This document shows positions 1 through 9,121 of a DNA stretch of 64,000 bases, piece after piece. The translations under genes and the position numbers were made by a program. The notes below the pieces were generated by a model, which was not told the origin of the DNA, ran no database searches, and was given only the letters and a program-made list of their open reading frames with translations. The stretch lies in assembly GCA_022483015.1 (NCBI GenBank), contig JAKVOB010000001.1, positions 2,070,902 to 2,134,901 on the forward strand, written 5' to 3'. The number at the start of each line of letters is the position of its first letter. Positions within the stretch are counted from its first letter, which is position 1. This stretch comes from Atopobiaceae bacterium (GTDB taxonomy: Bacteria; Actinomycetota; Coriobacteriia; Coriobacteriales; Atopobiaceae).

Positions 1-2094
1 GTCCATGTCGGCGCTCGCGGCGGCCATGTCCTCCTCGAGGGTCTGGATGAGACGCGCCATCTCCTCCTTGGGAAGGTCTTTGAGCTCCGAGGCCACCGAA
101 GCCGCAGCCTCCGCCGCAGGGGTCGTGAACTCGCCGTTCACGCGGTCGCGCTTGTCCACGTTGGCCGACGCCTCCGAGATGAACCCCGAGATGTCGTTGA
201 TCGCCTTGCGCACCGTGCGCGGCTCTATGCCGTGCTCGGTGTTGTAGGCCTCCTGGATCGCGCGTCGACGACGGGTCTCGTCGATGGCGACGCGCATGGA
301 GTCCGTGACGTCATCCGCATACATGATGACCTCGCCCGAGACGTTACGCGCGGCGCGTCCCATCGTCTGGATGAGGCTCCGCCGGTTGCGCAGGAACCCC
401 TCCTTGTCGGCATCGAGGATCGCCACGAGCGAGACCTCGGGGATGTCGAGGCCCTCGCGCAGCAGGTTGATGCCCACCAGGCAGTCGATCTTCCCCTGGC
501 GCAGGTCCCTGATGATGTCCACGCGGTCGAGGGTCTTGGTGTCGGAGTGCATGTAGTTGACCTTGATGCCCTCGTCGAGCAGGTGGTCGGTGAGGTCCTC
601 GGCCATCCGCTTGGTGAGCGTGGTCACGAGCACGCGCTCGTGCCGGGCAGCGCGGGCCCGGATCTCGTCCACGAGGTCGTCGACCTGCCCGCGAACGGGG
701 CGCACGTCGATCCTTGGGTCGAGGAGCCCCGTGGGACGGATGAGCTGCTCGACCGTCTGCTGGCTCACGGACTCCTCGTAGTCGCCGGGCGTGGCCGAGA
801 CATAGAGGAACTGGGGGATGCGGCTCTCGAACTCATCGAAGCGCAGGGGCCTGTTGTCGAGCGCCGAGGGAAGCCTGAACCCGTGTTCCACGAGCGTGAC
901 CTTGCGCGAGCGGTCGCCCTCGTGCATGCCACGGATCTGCGGGATCGTGACGTGGCTCTCGTCGATGATGCAGAGCATGTCCTTGGGGAAGTAGTCGATG
1001 AGGGTGTATGGGGGCTCGCCGGGCTTCCTGCCGTCGAGGTGGCGCGAGTAGTTCTCGATGCCGTTGCAGTAGCCCATGTTCTCGAGCATCTCGAGGTCGT
1101 AGGCGGTGCGTTCCTTCAGACGCTGGGCCTCGAGCAGCTTGCCCTCGCCCTTGAGCTGTGCCAGGCGGCTAGTGAGCTCGTCGTTGATGGTCTCCAGGGC
1201 ATGGTTCACCTTGGGTCGCTCGGTCACGTAGTGCGAGGCAGGCCAGATGGGGATGGCGTCGTACTCGCGCAGGACCTCACCCGTGACCTCGTCGACGTCG
1301 GCGATGAGCTCGACCTCGTCGCCGAAGAACGAGACGCGCAGGGGATGCTCCGCATAGGGAGGGAAGACGTCGATGACGTCCCCGCGCACGCGGAAGGTCC
1401 CGCGCGAGAGGTCGAAGTCGTTGCGGTCGTACTGGATGTCGATGAGGTTGCGGATGAGCTCGTCGCGCTCGAGCGGGACCTCCTTGTCGACGTTTGGGGC
1501 GAGCCCCGCGTAGTCCTGGGGGCTGCCGATGCCATAGATGCACGAGACGGAGGCCACGCACACCACGTCGCGCCGCGAGAGCAGGCTCGAGGTGGCCTGG
1601 TGCCTGAGCTTCTCGACCTCCTCGTTGATGGAGGCGTCCTTCTCGATGTAGGTGTCCGACTGCGGGACGTAGGCCTCGGGCTGGTAGTAGTCGTAGTACG
1701 AGACGAAGTAGACCACGGCGTTGTGGGGGAACAGGTCGCGCATCTCGCCGGCCACCTGGGCGGCGAGCGTCTTGTTGGGCTCGATGATGAGCGTGGGCTT
1801 GTTCACGGCCTCGATGGTCTTCGCCATCGAGAAGGTCTTGCCGCTGCCCGTGACCCCCATGAGGGTCTGGTAGCGCAGGCCGTCGTCTACGCCCCTTGCC
1901 AGCTTGGCGATGGCCTGCGGCTGGTCGCCGGAGGGCTCGTAGGGAGCCACCACCTCGAGGGGTACGCCCCCCTGCTCCATCCCGAAGCGCTTGAGCTCGC
2001 CGCCGAAGCGCTCCGGCGCGGCAGACGTGCCGCTCGCACCAGGATGTGCCAGCGAGAGGTCACGCGCGATGTCCTCGTCTTCCGTGCTGTCCAT
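1..2094 (-). CDS. uvrB: UvrABC excinuclease subunit B (3' end outside window)
   Basis: DNA-damage-binding helicase subunit of the cytoplasmic UvrABC nucleotide excision repair complex. The minus-strand frame stays open from an ATG at 2094 to the window edge, giving 698 codons. Visible motifs are the Walker A GVTGSGKT at residues 80-87, the aromatic beta-hairpin [10 protein letters not shown] near residue 130, the helicase DESH box near 375, the TMGRAARN helicase motif, and the start of a C-terminal UVR-type helix ([17 protein letters not shown]), so only a few residues should be missing. The start has a strong GGGGAGGGG ribosome-binding site just upstream. The first 45 or so residues are a non-conserved acidic extension. 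A long antisense frame on the plus strand is a codon-bias shadow. Confidence 0.97.
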   Translation of the reverse strand, partial: MDSTEDEDIARDLSLAHPGASGTSAAPERFGGELKRFGMEQGGVPLEVVAPYEPSGDQPQAIAKLARGVDDGLRYQTLMGVTGSGKTFSMAKTIEAVNKPTLIIEPNKTLAAQVAGEMRDLFPHNAVVYFVSYYDYYQPEAYVPQSDTYIEKDASINEEVEKLRHQATSSLLSRRDVVCVASVSCIYGIGSPQDYAGLAPNVDKEVPLERDELIRNLIDIQYDRNDFDLSRGTFRVRGDVIDVFPPYAEHPLRVSFFGDEVELIADVDEVTGEVLREYDAIPIWPASHYVTERPKVNHALETINDELTSRLAQLKGEGKLLEAQRLKERTAYDLEMLENMGYCNGIENYSRHLDGRKPGEPPYTLIDYFPKDMLCIIDESHVTIPQIRGMHEGDRSRKVTLVEHGFRLPSALDNRPLRFDEFESRIPQFLYVSATPGDYEESVSQQTVEQLIRPTGLLDPRIDVRPVRGQVDDLVDEIRARAARHERVLVTTLTKRMAEDLTDHLLDEGIKVNYMHSDTKTLDRVDIIRDLRQGKIDCLVGINLLREGLDIPEVSLVAILDADKEGFLRNRRSLIQTMGRAARNVSGEVIMYADDVTDSMRVAIDETRRRRAIQEAYNTEHGIEPRTVRKAINDISGFISEASANVDKRDRVNGEFTTPAAEAAASVASELKDLPKEEMARLIQTLEEDMAAASADMD

Positions 2095-2182
2095 GGCCCC
2101 TCCCCTGCCCGACTCGTGGCTCCAGTGTAGCGTGTCATGGCAGGGGCGTACAGACGTTCGGTGCCGTCCGCCCCGGGACGAC

Positions 2183-2779
2183 CTAGGCCGCGAGAAGCCC
2201 GTCCGGATAGCAGCGCCGGTAGGATGCGTACGCATCGTTCACCCGCGTGAGGTAGGCACGGGTCTCGGCATAGGTGATGGAGCCTGCGAAGTCGCTCCCC
2301 TGGGACCTCCAGACCGACACGTTGCCCAGGCCGGCGTTGTACGCCGCGACGACCTCGTCGGAGGTGTCGAGGTTGTCTTGCAGGTATCCGAGGTACGCAC
2401 ACCCGTACTCGATGTTCGTGGCCGGGTCGGTGAGGTCGGCCGGATCGTAGGCGTTCCCGTCCACCAGGCCCATGTCGGCGACCTCCTGGGCCGTCTCGGG
2501 CATGAGCTGCATGAGGCCGACGGCGCCGGCAGCCGAGGAGGCGTCGTCGTCCCAGCCTGACTCGCACTTGATGATGGCGCAGGCGAAGAGCGGGTCGATG
2601 CCGTGCCTGGTCGCGGACTCCTCCACGAGGTCGGCATGGCTCACCGGGCAGAGCACCTGACGCGTGAGGCCGATGGGACCGTAGGTGAGCCCCACCGAGA
2701 CAACGGCGAGCACGAGCATGGCCACGAGGGGGACCGTTCGGAACCAACGCCAGAAGCGTGGCTTGGAATGCCTGCTCAT
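2183..2779 (-). CDS. Membrane-anchored lytic transglycosylase (SLT/GH23 type)
   Basis: Peptidoglycan-cleaving lytic transglycosylase, 198 residues. One N-terminal membrane segment (about residues 16-36) anchors or exports the protein. The SLT fold follows, with catalytic Glu73 in [12 protein letters not shown], the [12 protein letters not shown] motif near 86-96 and the AYNAGLGNV motif near 145-155, all diagnostic of family GH23. The ATG at 2779 is preferred over a frame-open start 57 bases upstream because it forms an ATGA overlap with the coaE stop, so the two are probably translationally coupled. It is short for the family and carries no peptidoglycan-binding repeats, so a housekeeping or cell-wall-remodelling role is inferred. 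Confidence 0.9.
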   Translation of the reverse strand: MSRHSKPRFWRWFRTVPLVAMLVLAVVSVGLTYGPIGLTRQVLCPVSHADLVEESATRHGIDPLFACAIIKCESGWDDDASSAAGAVGLMQLMPETAQEVADMGLVDGNAYDPADLTDPATNIEYGCAYLGYLQDNLDTSDEVVAAYNAGLGNVSVWRSQGSDFAGSITYAETRAYLTRVNDAYASYRRCYPDGLLAA

Positions 2780-3414
2780 GACAACATGCCCCCTGGGACG
2801 GACTTCCAGCCACCCTTGGCGCGGGACCGCCACCATGCGTCCACCGCCAAGACGAGCGCCGACTCGGTACCCGTGTTGTCGATGATGGTATCGGCGTGCT
2901 CGCAGAGGTAGGCGTCGCTCGGCTGGGCCGACACGCGCCGGTCGAAGTCGGCCGCGTCCATGCCGCGCCCCTGCGCACGGACGCGCCTCGCGCGGAGCGG
3001 GCAGGTCACGGCCATGACCTCGTCAGCCAGGGGAATCAGGTCGATGACGCGGTCGAGCAGGGGTATCTCGACCACGCAGACGTCAGGTCTGGTGGCACAG
3101 CACGGCACGTCGGTGAGCTGGCGGGTCAGCTCGGCCTTGATGGCCGGCATCTCGATCCCCTCGAGGAGGCGTCGCGAGTCATCGCTCACGAAGGCGCGTG
3201 CGGCGAGAAGGGCACGGTCGAGCTCGCCCGTCTCGGGGTCGACGAGGTCGTCGCCGAAGGCCTCGGCAAGGTCTCCCTCGATGTCTCCCCCAGGTCGGCA
3301 GACGTCGCGCGAGACCTGGTCGAGGTCGATCCTCATGGCACCGTGGCCCTCGATGAGGCGGGCGACGGTCGACTTGCCTGAGGCGATCCCCCCGGCAAGG
3401 AAGACGGTATACAC
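2776..3414 (-). CDS. coaE: Dephospho-CoA kinase
   Basis: Last step of coenzyme A biosynthesis: ATP-dependent phosphorylation of dephospho-CoA at the ribose 3'-OH, in the cytosol. It has 212 residues, the usual family length. The P-loop GGIASGKST is at residues 8-16, followed by the acidic LDQVSRDV segment (about 31-38) and a lid region containing RRVRAQGRGMD. The coaE stop overlaps the start of the lytic transglycosylase as ATGA, so the pair forms an operon. The coaE to uvrB neighbourhood is common in actinobacteria. The product is assigned with high certainty from the motif order. Confidence 0.96.
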   Translation of the reverse strand: MYTVFLAGGIASGKSTVARLIEGHGAMRIDLDQVSRDVCRPGGDIEGDLAEAFGDDLVDPETGELDRALLAARAFVSDDSRRLLEGIEMPAIKAELTRQLTDVPCCATRPDVCVVEIPLLDRVIDLIPLADEVMAVTCPLRARRVRAQGRGMDAADFDRRVSAQPSDAYLCEHADTIIDNTGTESALVLAVDAWWRSRAKGGWKSVPGGMLS

Positions 3415-3556
3415 GGGTGAGACCTCCTCGGGTGCGTTTTGGGTGTGGGCCCATCATGACACGTGAGGCCCACGGGTGGTGCCTCGTCAGCAATCCCCCG
3501 TCATTCTACGCAACGCCCAATCGGGCAACCACCCGGTCCCGACCCCTCCAGAACGG

Positions 3557-3588
3557 AGGGTGCCCTCCCCGGTCGGGAAGGGCACCCT
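3557..3588 (-). terminator. Intrinsic terminator after the PTS operon
   Basis: Inverted repeat with arms AGGGTGCCCTCCC and GGGAAGGGCACCCT (one bulged base) around a five-base loop. It lies 36 bases beyond the EIIC stop and upstream of coaE, so it separates the two minus-strand transcription units. No long U-tract follows. Confidence 0.8.
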
Positions 3589-3623
3589 ATGATGCGGAGC
3601 ATGGGTGGAGAAGGAATCGTTGC

Positions 3624-4985
3624 CTATGCCGCGGCAGGGGCAGCCTCGATCCCCTCCTCCTTCTCGTCCTCCTGGACCTTGAGCTTCTTGTCGTAGGCCT
3701 TGAAGAACGGGAAGTAGATGGCACTGGCCACGACGAAGTTCACGAGGGCCAGCGCAGCGCCGCGCCAGTCGGCTCCCACGGCAAGGAAGCCGCCGATGCC
3801 AATGGGGGTAGGCCACGGCTGTTGGACGATGATGGGAGGGACGATGCCCAGGGCGATTGCCCAATAGGCAATGGAGGCGCAGGCCATGGGGGCAAGGATG
3901 AACGGGATGGCCATGTTGGGGTTGTACACGATGGGCAGACCGAAGATGATCGGCTCGTTGATGTTGAACAAGCCTGGTACGATGGCGGCGCGTCCCAGAT
4001 ACTTGAGCTGGTCGGACTTGGCCAGGAAGCACATCATGAGACAGAGGCCCAAGGTGGAGCCAGAGCCGCCCATGAACACGAAGGCATTGTAGAACTCGCC
4101 TGCGAACGGGATGGACGTGGTGCCAGCGACGTTGGTGGCAAGGTTGGCGAGCGCAATCGGAGAGATGAGCGATGACACGATCGTGGCGCCATGGATACCC
4201 ACGAGCCACAGGGCCGAGATGAGGAAGAAGATGACCAGGATGCCGCCCCAGGAGTTGGTCAGGTTGGTGACGAAGCCGAAGGGGATGGAGATGAGCTTGT
4301 AGATGTCCGTGCCCGCGAGGGCAAGCAGACCCTCGACGACCATGGCACCTAGGGCGAGGAACGCCGCGGGGATGAGAGCCGTGAACGAACGGGCGACGCC
4401 ATCGGGAACGCTGTCAGGCATGCTGACGACGATATGCTTGGTGACGCAGAACACGTAGCACCGCACGGTGAGGTACGAGGCGATGATGGCTGTGAAGATT
4501 CCCGTGGCAGCCAGACGCGAGACGCCGGTGCTTGCCATCGTGAACCCGTAGTAGGTGATCGACGAGTCGGTGGTGGCATTGGCAAGCGAAAGCTTGCCGT
4601 CGGCGCACACGAACTCCGGGATGAGCATGAAGAGGAGGAAGCAGGCCATGAGGACCGCGTTCAGCGGGTTGATGTCGACGTCATCCTCCTCGGCGATGAT
4701 CTTGGCGTACTCATAGGTGGTGGCCACCAGGAAGTAGACCGAGATGATGCCCATCGAGGCGTTGTAGGCCACGAGGTAGAGGTCCTTGAAGTTGTCGAAC
4801 GAAGCCGCCCAGACACCCGCGAGCACAGGGAACGCCTGAGGGATGACACTGATGACCAGGAACATGGAGCCCACGATCGTGAAGGAGATCGACGCCATGC
4901 CCGCAGCCGTGATGGCACGGACCATGCGGAACTGGGAGATCTTGGTCATCGGCCCCATGAGATACTTCTGCAAGAATTCAAACAT
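3624..4985 (-). CDS. PTS lactose/cellobiose-family EIIC permease
   Basis: Sugar-translocating membrane subunit of a phosphotransferase system of the Lac (lactose/N,N'-diacetylchitobiose/beta-glucoside) family; 453 residues with about ten hydrophobic segments. The family signature GLFNINEPIIFG lies near residues 337-348 and the MVRAITAAGM start is also typical. It is the last gene of a minus-strand operon: regulator, IIA, IIB, small membrane protein, IIC. The upstream gene ends four bases before this ATG. The C-terminal tail is charged and cytosolic (KVQEDEKEE). The substrate cannot be read from sequence; cellobiose or another beta-glucoside is the likeliest guess. Confidence 0.93.
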   Translation of the reverse strand: MFEFLQKYLMGPMTKISQFRMVRAITAAGMASISFTIVGSMFLVISVIPQAFPVLAGVWAASFDNFKDLYLVAYNASMGIISVYFLVATTYEYAKIIAEEDDVDINPLNAVLMACFLLFMLIPEFVCADGKLSLANATTDSSITYYGFTMASTGVSRLAATGIFTAIIASYLTVRCYVFCVTKHIVVSMPDSVPDGVARSFTALIPAAFLALGAMVVEGLLALAGTDIYKLISIPFGFVTNLTNSWGGILVIFFLISALWLVGIHGATIVSSLISPIALANLATNVAGTTSIPFAGEFYNAFVFMGGSGSTLGLCLMMCFLAKSDQLKYLGRAAIVPGLFNINEPIIFGLPIVYNPNMAIPFILAPMACASIAYWAIALGIVPPIIVQQPWPTPIGIGGFLAVGADWRGAALALVNFVVASAIYFPFFKAYDKKLKVQEDEKEEGIEAAPAAA

Positions 4986-4989
4986 GTAC

Positions 4990-5517
4990 CTATCTCACCA
5001 TCCTGTCGTTGTTGAGGAGAGCTTGGTAGCGGTCGAATCCCCTATCGAGGTGATCGTGGATTCGGCCGATCTTGAAGATGATTGCCGCCTTGACGACCAG
5101 GGCCACGGCGAGCGCCGCGCATGCCGGGCCCACGGAGGAGAAGAATGGGAAGAGCAGGCTCGTCCCAGCAGAGAGGGTCACCACGAGGGTGACGCCTGAG
5201 AGGAACGACGAGCCGACCATGAGGTCCCTCGTCAGCGGCAGGTCCTCTCGCGCCGAGACCAGGACCGCATAGTGCTCCCACATGCAGATGCCGCAGATGG
5301 TCATCCCCACGGTCGGGAGTACAGCGGCAATGCCCAGGTGTCCCGTGAACCCCAGGAGCAGCACCCAATAGAAGTCGAGGAAGAAGAGGACGGCCACGCC
5401 ATAGCGAACCAAGGCATAGCGGCTGTTCTTCGCACTTCTCAGCTGCGTCCTGCGTGCGGTCTCGTCATAGCCCTGGTCATGGACGACCGCCCTCCCGGCA
5501 TGTCCCTTCCTTGCCAT
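4990..5517 (-). CDS. Small polytopic membrane protein inside the PTS operon
   Basis: I do not recognise this family. It has 175 residues: a basic N-terminus of about 33 residues, then four hydrophobic stretches (roughly 35-58, 62-80, 98-120 and 127-148), then a charged C-terminal tail with GRIHDHLDRGFDRYQALL. It has a good ribosome-binding site (GGGGAG) and sits 29 bases after the IIB gene and four bases before the IIC gene, so it is certainly co-transcribed. A PTS accessory or EIIC-interacting protein is inferred only from position. It does not look like EIID or a fragment of EIIC. Confidence 0.8.
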   Translation of the reverse strand: MARKGHAGRAVVHDQGYDETARRTQLRSAKNSRYALVRYGVAVLFFLDFYWVLLLGFTGHLGIAAVLPTVGMTICGICMWEHYAVLVSAREDLPLTRDLMVGSSFLSGVTLVVTLSAGTSLLFPFFSSVGPACAALAVALVVKAAIIFKIGRIHDHLDRGFDRYQALLNNDRMVR

Positions 5518-5546
5518 GTGCCACTCCCCTTCCGTGAGGTCCGGTG

Positions 5547-5846
5547 TTACCTGCCAGCCAGCGTCGAGTCGATGAGGGCAAAGATGTGCTCACAGTTGCC
5601 CAGTCCGTAGTCCTGCATCTCGATGACGGCCATCGGCTTGTCGCCGATCTTCTTGCGCACGGCGTCCTTCTGGTAGCTGATCTGGGGTCCTAGAAGCACG
5701 ACGTCATAGGCAGAGACGTCGCGGAGCTGGCCCACGCCCAGAGCGGCGACCTCGAGGTCGATTCCCTTCGAATCGGCATACTTCTCCATCTTCTTCATGA
5801 GGACGGAGGTGGACATTCCACCTGCGCAAACAAGTAATACTTTCAT
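5547..5846 (-). CDS. PTS lactose/cellobiose-family EIIB
   Basis: Cytosolic phosphocarrier that takes phosphate from EIIA and transfers it to the sugar at EIIC; 99 residues. The phosphorylated cysteine is Cys7 in LLVCAGGMSTS, followed by LLGPQISYQ, the classic cellobiose-type IIB pattern. The ATG at 5846 is chosen because GGAAGGTG lies directly upstream and it places the cysteine loop where the family has it; a start 27 bases further upstream would add nine non-conserved residues. It lies between IIA (71-base gap) and the small membrane protein. Confidence 0.93.
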   Translation of the reverse strand: MKVLLVCAGGMSTSVLMKKMEKYADSKGIDLEVAALGVGQLRDVSAYDVVLLGPQISYQKDAVRKKIGDKPMAVIEMQDYGLGNCEHIFALIDSTLAGR

Positions 5847-5917
5847 AGTTGATTCACCTTCCGACAGATTCATCCTCTTCGGTTGAGACTAGATCTTTCA
5901 GTGGATGCTAGCCGATT

Positions 5918-6271
5918 CTAACTTCGAGGCTCGGCAAGCCTCTTGTAGAGCCCCACCATCTCGGTGACGAGCTCACGTGCCAACATCGCGCACATCAGGT
6001 GGTCCTGGGCATGGACGAGCATCACGTCGACGGGCGTATGGTCCCCGTTCGCTTCTTTCACGAGCAGCTGCGTCTGTGCGTCGTGCGCCTGGAGATCTGA
6101 CTTCTCCGCCTCCCCGAGGAGCTCGTCGGCCTTGTCGAAGTCCCCCTCCTTCGCAGCGGCAAGCGCTGCATAGGACTTGCTGCGTGCATCACCAGCCGCA
6201 GCGATGATGCCGAAGGAGGTCATCTGGCTCTCTTCGAGGGCCTCCTGCTCCTCCTTGGTCATGGTTGTCAT
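5918..6271 (-). CDS. PTS lactose/cellobiose-family EIIA
   Basis: Cytosolic phosphocarrier that accepts phosphate from HPr and passes it to EIIB; 117 residues, all helical, as usual for the Lac-type IIA trimer. The active-site motif VHAQDHLM contains the histidine pair at residues 87 and 91. The start codon overlaps the stop of the upstream regulator as ATGA, giving translational coupling. It may also phosphorylate the PRD regulator encoded by the first gene of the operon, as is known for related systems. Confidence 0.93.
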   Translation of the reverse strand: MTTMTKEEQEALEESQMTSFGIIAAAGDARSKSYAALAAAKEGDFDKADELLGEAEKSDLQAHDAQTQLLVKEANGDHTPVDVMLVHAQDHLMCAMLARELVTEMVGLYKRLAEPRS

Positions 6272-8256
6272 TTTCTATCACCCCCCTTGCGACAGGTCGG
6301 CGCGCCGTTCGTATCTGAATCGCCCGTTCCGCCATAGAGGCCGATGAGCTTCGTCATGGTTGTCCAGTCCTGTGCACAGGTCAGCTCTTGGATGGAATCG
6401 GAGCTGCTCAACAGGTTTGCGAGACGGTCGAAGAAGGGCTGCTGACCCTCGTCGACGTCAGAGATGGAGACGAGGAAGACCGCGCTCACGGCATTGCCGC
6501 CCCAATCGATGGGGCGGTCGAGCAGCCCTACGCACACGAAGGCCCTCTCACTCGTGGCCTCGAGCGGATGCGGCATGGCGATGTCGTTTCCGAAGGAGGT
6601 AGGGACGCTGAGCTCACGCTTCCAGACGAGCTCCGAGAAGTCCTCTCGCACCAGGCGTTCGTGTGACACCTGTTCGCAAAGGTAGTTGAGAACATCATGC
6701 TTCGTCGAGAAGGACAGGTGCGGGAAGAAGAGGGCCTGGTCGAAGCGTGTCGAGAAGTCACAGGCCTCCGAGCGGTCACGAAAGAACTTCCGGGTGTCCT
6801 CGACATCGCTCGACTCGAGGAAGAGCTTGACCTCGCGAACGGGAACGGGCAGCTCATGCGCGAGCGGTACCGTAGTGAAGACGTAGTCAATTCCCGAGAA
6901 GTCGTAATCGTCCACATGGTTCACGTCGCACATGAAGATGTCGCCGATGTAGTCACCAAACTCGCGCCTGTAGATATGCTCGAGGAGGCGGGCGCTGCCC
7001 ATCCCCGTGGCGCAGACCATGAGGATGCTCTTCTTGGGAAGGGACGTCCTCTGACGCTCGAGGGCCAACGCGAAGGCGAGGGCGATGTAGCCGGTCTCCC
7101 CCGCCGACAGGGGAGCCCCGTAGTGCTCCACGAGTAGGGAGCCTGAGTCCTGGGCCATCGAGTAGGCCAAGGGGAAGCGTGAGCGGATGTCTGGGAGGAG
7201 TGGGTTCTCGACCCGCATGTTGTAGCGAAGCCGATAGGACAGCGGCACGACATGCCGCGCCAGGTTCATATGGAGCTCGAGGTCTCCCCTGAAGTCATAG
7301 TGGAAGGTCTTCCAGACGAGCTCGAGCATGGATGAGACGAGGTCCCAGACCTCATCGGAGATGACGATGCCCCGTTCGTCGTCCTCGTCGGCAAACGTCT
7401 GGAGCGTCTCCTTGCCGGCAAGGTGGATGGCGACGTAGCCAACCTCGTCCACGGGGAACCTCATGTCAAACTCATGCTCGATGGACTGCGCGATCTTCTC
7501 GGCCACCGCATACTCAGGCGTGCCCGAGAGCCGCTTGAGCCCATCTTGGTCGAGGGCGATCGAGAAGCCTTGGTCACACCTCATGTAGGCGACCATGATG
7601 TGCACGACGAGGTTGCGGAAGACGAGCGAGTTGACGTGCAGAGTCTTGTCATCCGCCATGACCCCCTGCACGCAGGCCTCGATACGAGAGAAGGTCCTGC
7701 GTTGCTCGTCAGGCGACATGCTCGGAGCGGTCAGGCCCTCGGCGCAGCCGTCTGCCGTCGCAATGGAGTTTGCGAGGCAGATCCTACGGGCGAACTCGCC
7801 GCCCTTGACCCGGATGCCGTAGCACGGGCGCCGTTCGATGACGAGCCCATACTCCTCGAATCGCGCCTCGACGACCTTGAGGTCGTTCGAGACGGTCGCC
7901 CGCGAGATGCAGAGCATCCCAGCGAGTTCATCAAGGGTCACCCATTCCTGACGCGTGAGGAGGTTGTCAAGGATGAAACGGGAACGATCTGCCGGGGTGG
8001 TCGGGAGACGACGCTCACAGACGGGCTCCTCGGACGAGAGGAGCGAGGCGAGCGTCTCCTCGTTCGTGACGAGGAAGGAATACCCCTTGCCACGATGAAG
8101 CGTCACCGACGCGCAGCCGTCGAGGGCCGTGTTGGTCTGCTTGACGCGATTGCGGAGCGTACGCTCGGACACGCCGAGACGGCTCGAGAGCTCCTCGGGC
8201 GTGATCCCAGAGTTACCCCGCACGCACGCTATGATCTCTCGGCTGTTCGCATCCAT
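6268..8256 (-). CDS. PRD-domain PTS-regulated transcriptional activator (LicR/MtlR-like)
   Basis: First gene of the operon and probably its own activator; 662 residues. Domains in order: winged HTH (about 18-40), second Mga/LicR-type HTH (about 106-140), two PRD domains with conserved histidines (about 190-290 and 310-400), an EIIB-like domain with Cys near 414 (MVCATGMGSARLLEHI), and a C-terminal EIIA-like domain with His near 562 (NDIAMPHPLEA). In this family, phosphorylation of the PRD histidines and of the EIIA/EIIB-like domains couples activity to sugar supply. The start has GGAGG 6 bases upstream. An operator-like inverted repeat lies in the upstream region. Confidence 0.92.
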   Translation of the reverse strand: MDANSREIIACVRGNSGITPEELSSRLGVSERTLRNRVKQTNTALDGCASVTLHRGKGYSFLVTNEETLASLLSSEEPVCERRLPTTPADRSRFILDNLLTRQEWVTLDELAGMLCISRATVSNDLKVVEARFEEYGLVIERRPCYGIRVKGGEFARRICLANSIATADGCAEGLTAPSMSPDEQRRTFSRIEACVQGVMADDKTLHVNSLVFRNLVVHIMVAYMRCDQGFSIALDQDGLKRLSGTPEYAVAEKIAQSIEHEFDMRFPVDEVGYVAIHLAGKETLQTFADEDDERGIVISDEVWDLVSSMLELVWKTFHYDFRGDLELHMNLARHVVPLSYRLRYNMRVENPLLPDIRSRFPLAYSMAQDSGSLLVEHYGAPLSAGETGYIALAFALALERQRTSLPKKSILMVCATGMGSARLLEHIYRREFGDYIGDIFMCDVNHVDDYDFSGIDYVFTTVPLAHELPVPVREVKLFLESSDVEDTRKFFRDRSEACDFSTRFDQALFFPHLSFSTKHDVLNYLCEQVSHERLVREDFSELVWKRELSVPTSFGNDIAMPHPLEATSERAFVCVGLLDRPIDWGGNAVSAVFLVSISDVDEGQQPFFDRLANLLSSSDSIQELTCAQDWTTMTKLIGLYGGTGDSDTNGAPTCRKGGDRK

Positions 8257-8554
8257 GCAAGGCCTCCTCTCCGGCTACAAAGAGGGTACCTTGGATGTAC
8301 CAGGCGCTCCACGAAATGTTGTTCCGAGCCAAGCGGAAGCCAACTTAACAAGACTGCCTAACATGCATTTACATCATTGTTCCTGTAAATCTTCTAATCT
8401 GGTTCAGGTGTGTGCCAGCAAATGGCGCCTCCATGTCATACCACTCACGAAAGAACCCCGACCGTTCGCATATGATGCGGGACGGGCAGGAGACCCTTGG
8501 GAGTGGACGCCAAGGAGCATCGGCAAGAGCCATCGATACCTCCGCGCAGGCGCC
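8257..8554. promoter_or_regulatory. Upstream region of the PTS operon with an inverted repeat
   Basis: A 298-base gap between the regulator start and the zinc-ribbon gene, more AT-rich in its centre than the neighbours. TTTACA (8368-8373) and TGTAAA (8384-8389) form an inverted repeat with a ten-base spacer. The minus-strand TTTACA could also serve as a -35 box, but I see no convincing -10 at the right distance. No gene was found here. Confidence 0.4.
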
Positions 8555-8965
8555 CTAGGCCTTGCCCTCGAAGGAGGTGCCGCACTTGGAGCAGGTGATG
8601 CGGACCTTGCCCTTGCCACGAGGCACGCGCACCTTCTGATGGCAGTTGGGGCACTTGAAGTGCTTGTAGGCACGGGCCTCCGTGAAGGCGGCCTTGGGGG
8701 TCGCGACCCACGGACGCAGGGGGCCGAGGGCCTCCATGAAGCGCTCGCTCTCGCGGGCACGGGCGGCGACGTTCTTCGAGAGCATCCGCCAGTCGCTGTA
8801 GACGATGAGCGCCAGCGCGACCCAGGTCGCCCAGAGCCATCCCGAGAAGAGCGCCACGATGACGAGGATGACGGCCAGCGTGCTGGTCACCCTTGCCAGG
8901 TCGTCCGCGCCGTTACGGCCCTGCATCCACGCCGCGAAGCTGCGTGTGAAATCACCCTTTGCCAT
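8555..8965 (-). CDS. Membrane protein with C-terminal zinc ribbon
   Basis: 136 residues. Two closely spaced hydrophobic segments (about 27-55) are followed by a soluble region and a four-cysteine zinc ribbon, CPNC at 105-108 and CSKC at 125-128. The ATG at 8965 fits the ribosome-binding sequence GCAGGA; a longer frame upstream has no support. This architecture (small membrane protein with rubredoxin-like ribbon) is widespread but functionally uncharacterised. It sits downstream of rpsA behind a terminator, so it is probably transcribed alone. Confidence 0.75.
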   Translation of the reverse strand: MAKGDFTRSFAAWMQGRNGADDLARVTSTLAVILVIVALFSGWLWATWVALALIVYSDWRMLSKNVAARARESERFMEALGPLRPWVATPKAAFTEARAYKHFKCPNCHQKVRVPRGKGKVRITCSKCGTSFEGKA

Positions 8966-9072
8966 ACCATCCTGCTTTCCATCGTTGACGTGAGCTCTTC
9001 GTACCCGTTTGGTGGGCCGAGTTCCCCACACCCGTGCACGTGCACATGGTCTACGCACGCAATCATAAGAAA

Positions 9073-9100
9073 GGGGGGCCGTCCACAGGGACGACCCCCC
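9073..9100 (-). terminator. rpsA terminator
   Basis: GGGGGG-C-CGTCC and GGACG-A-CCCCCC form a near-perfect stem. Read on the minus strand it is followed by TTTCTT, as expected for an intrinsic terminator 22 bases after the rpsA stop. Confidence 0.85.
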
Positions 9101-9121
9101 TCGTCAGATCGGAGGAACGGA

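Noticed and set aside
2226-2237. ATGCGTACGCAT palindrome resembling the 53.2-kb palindromes
   Set aside because: It lies inside the lytic transglycosylase coding sequence and is shorter; a chance match is more likely.
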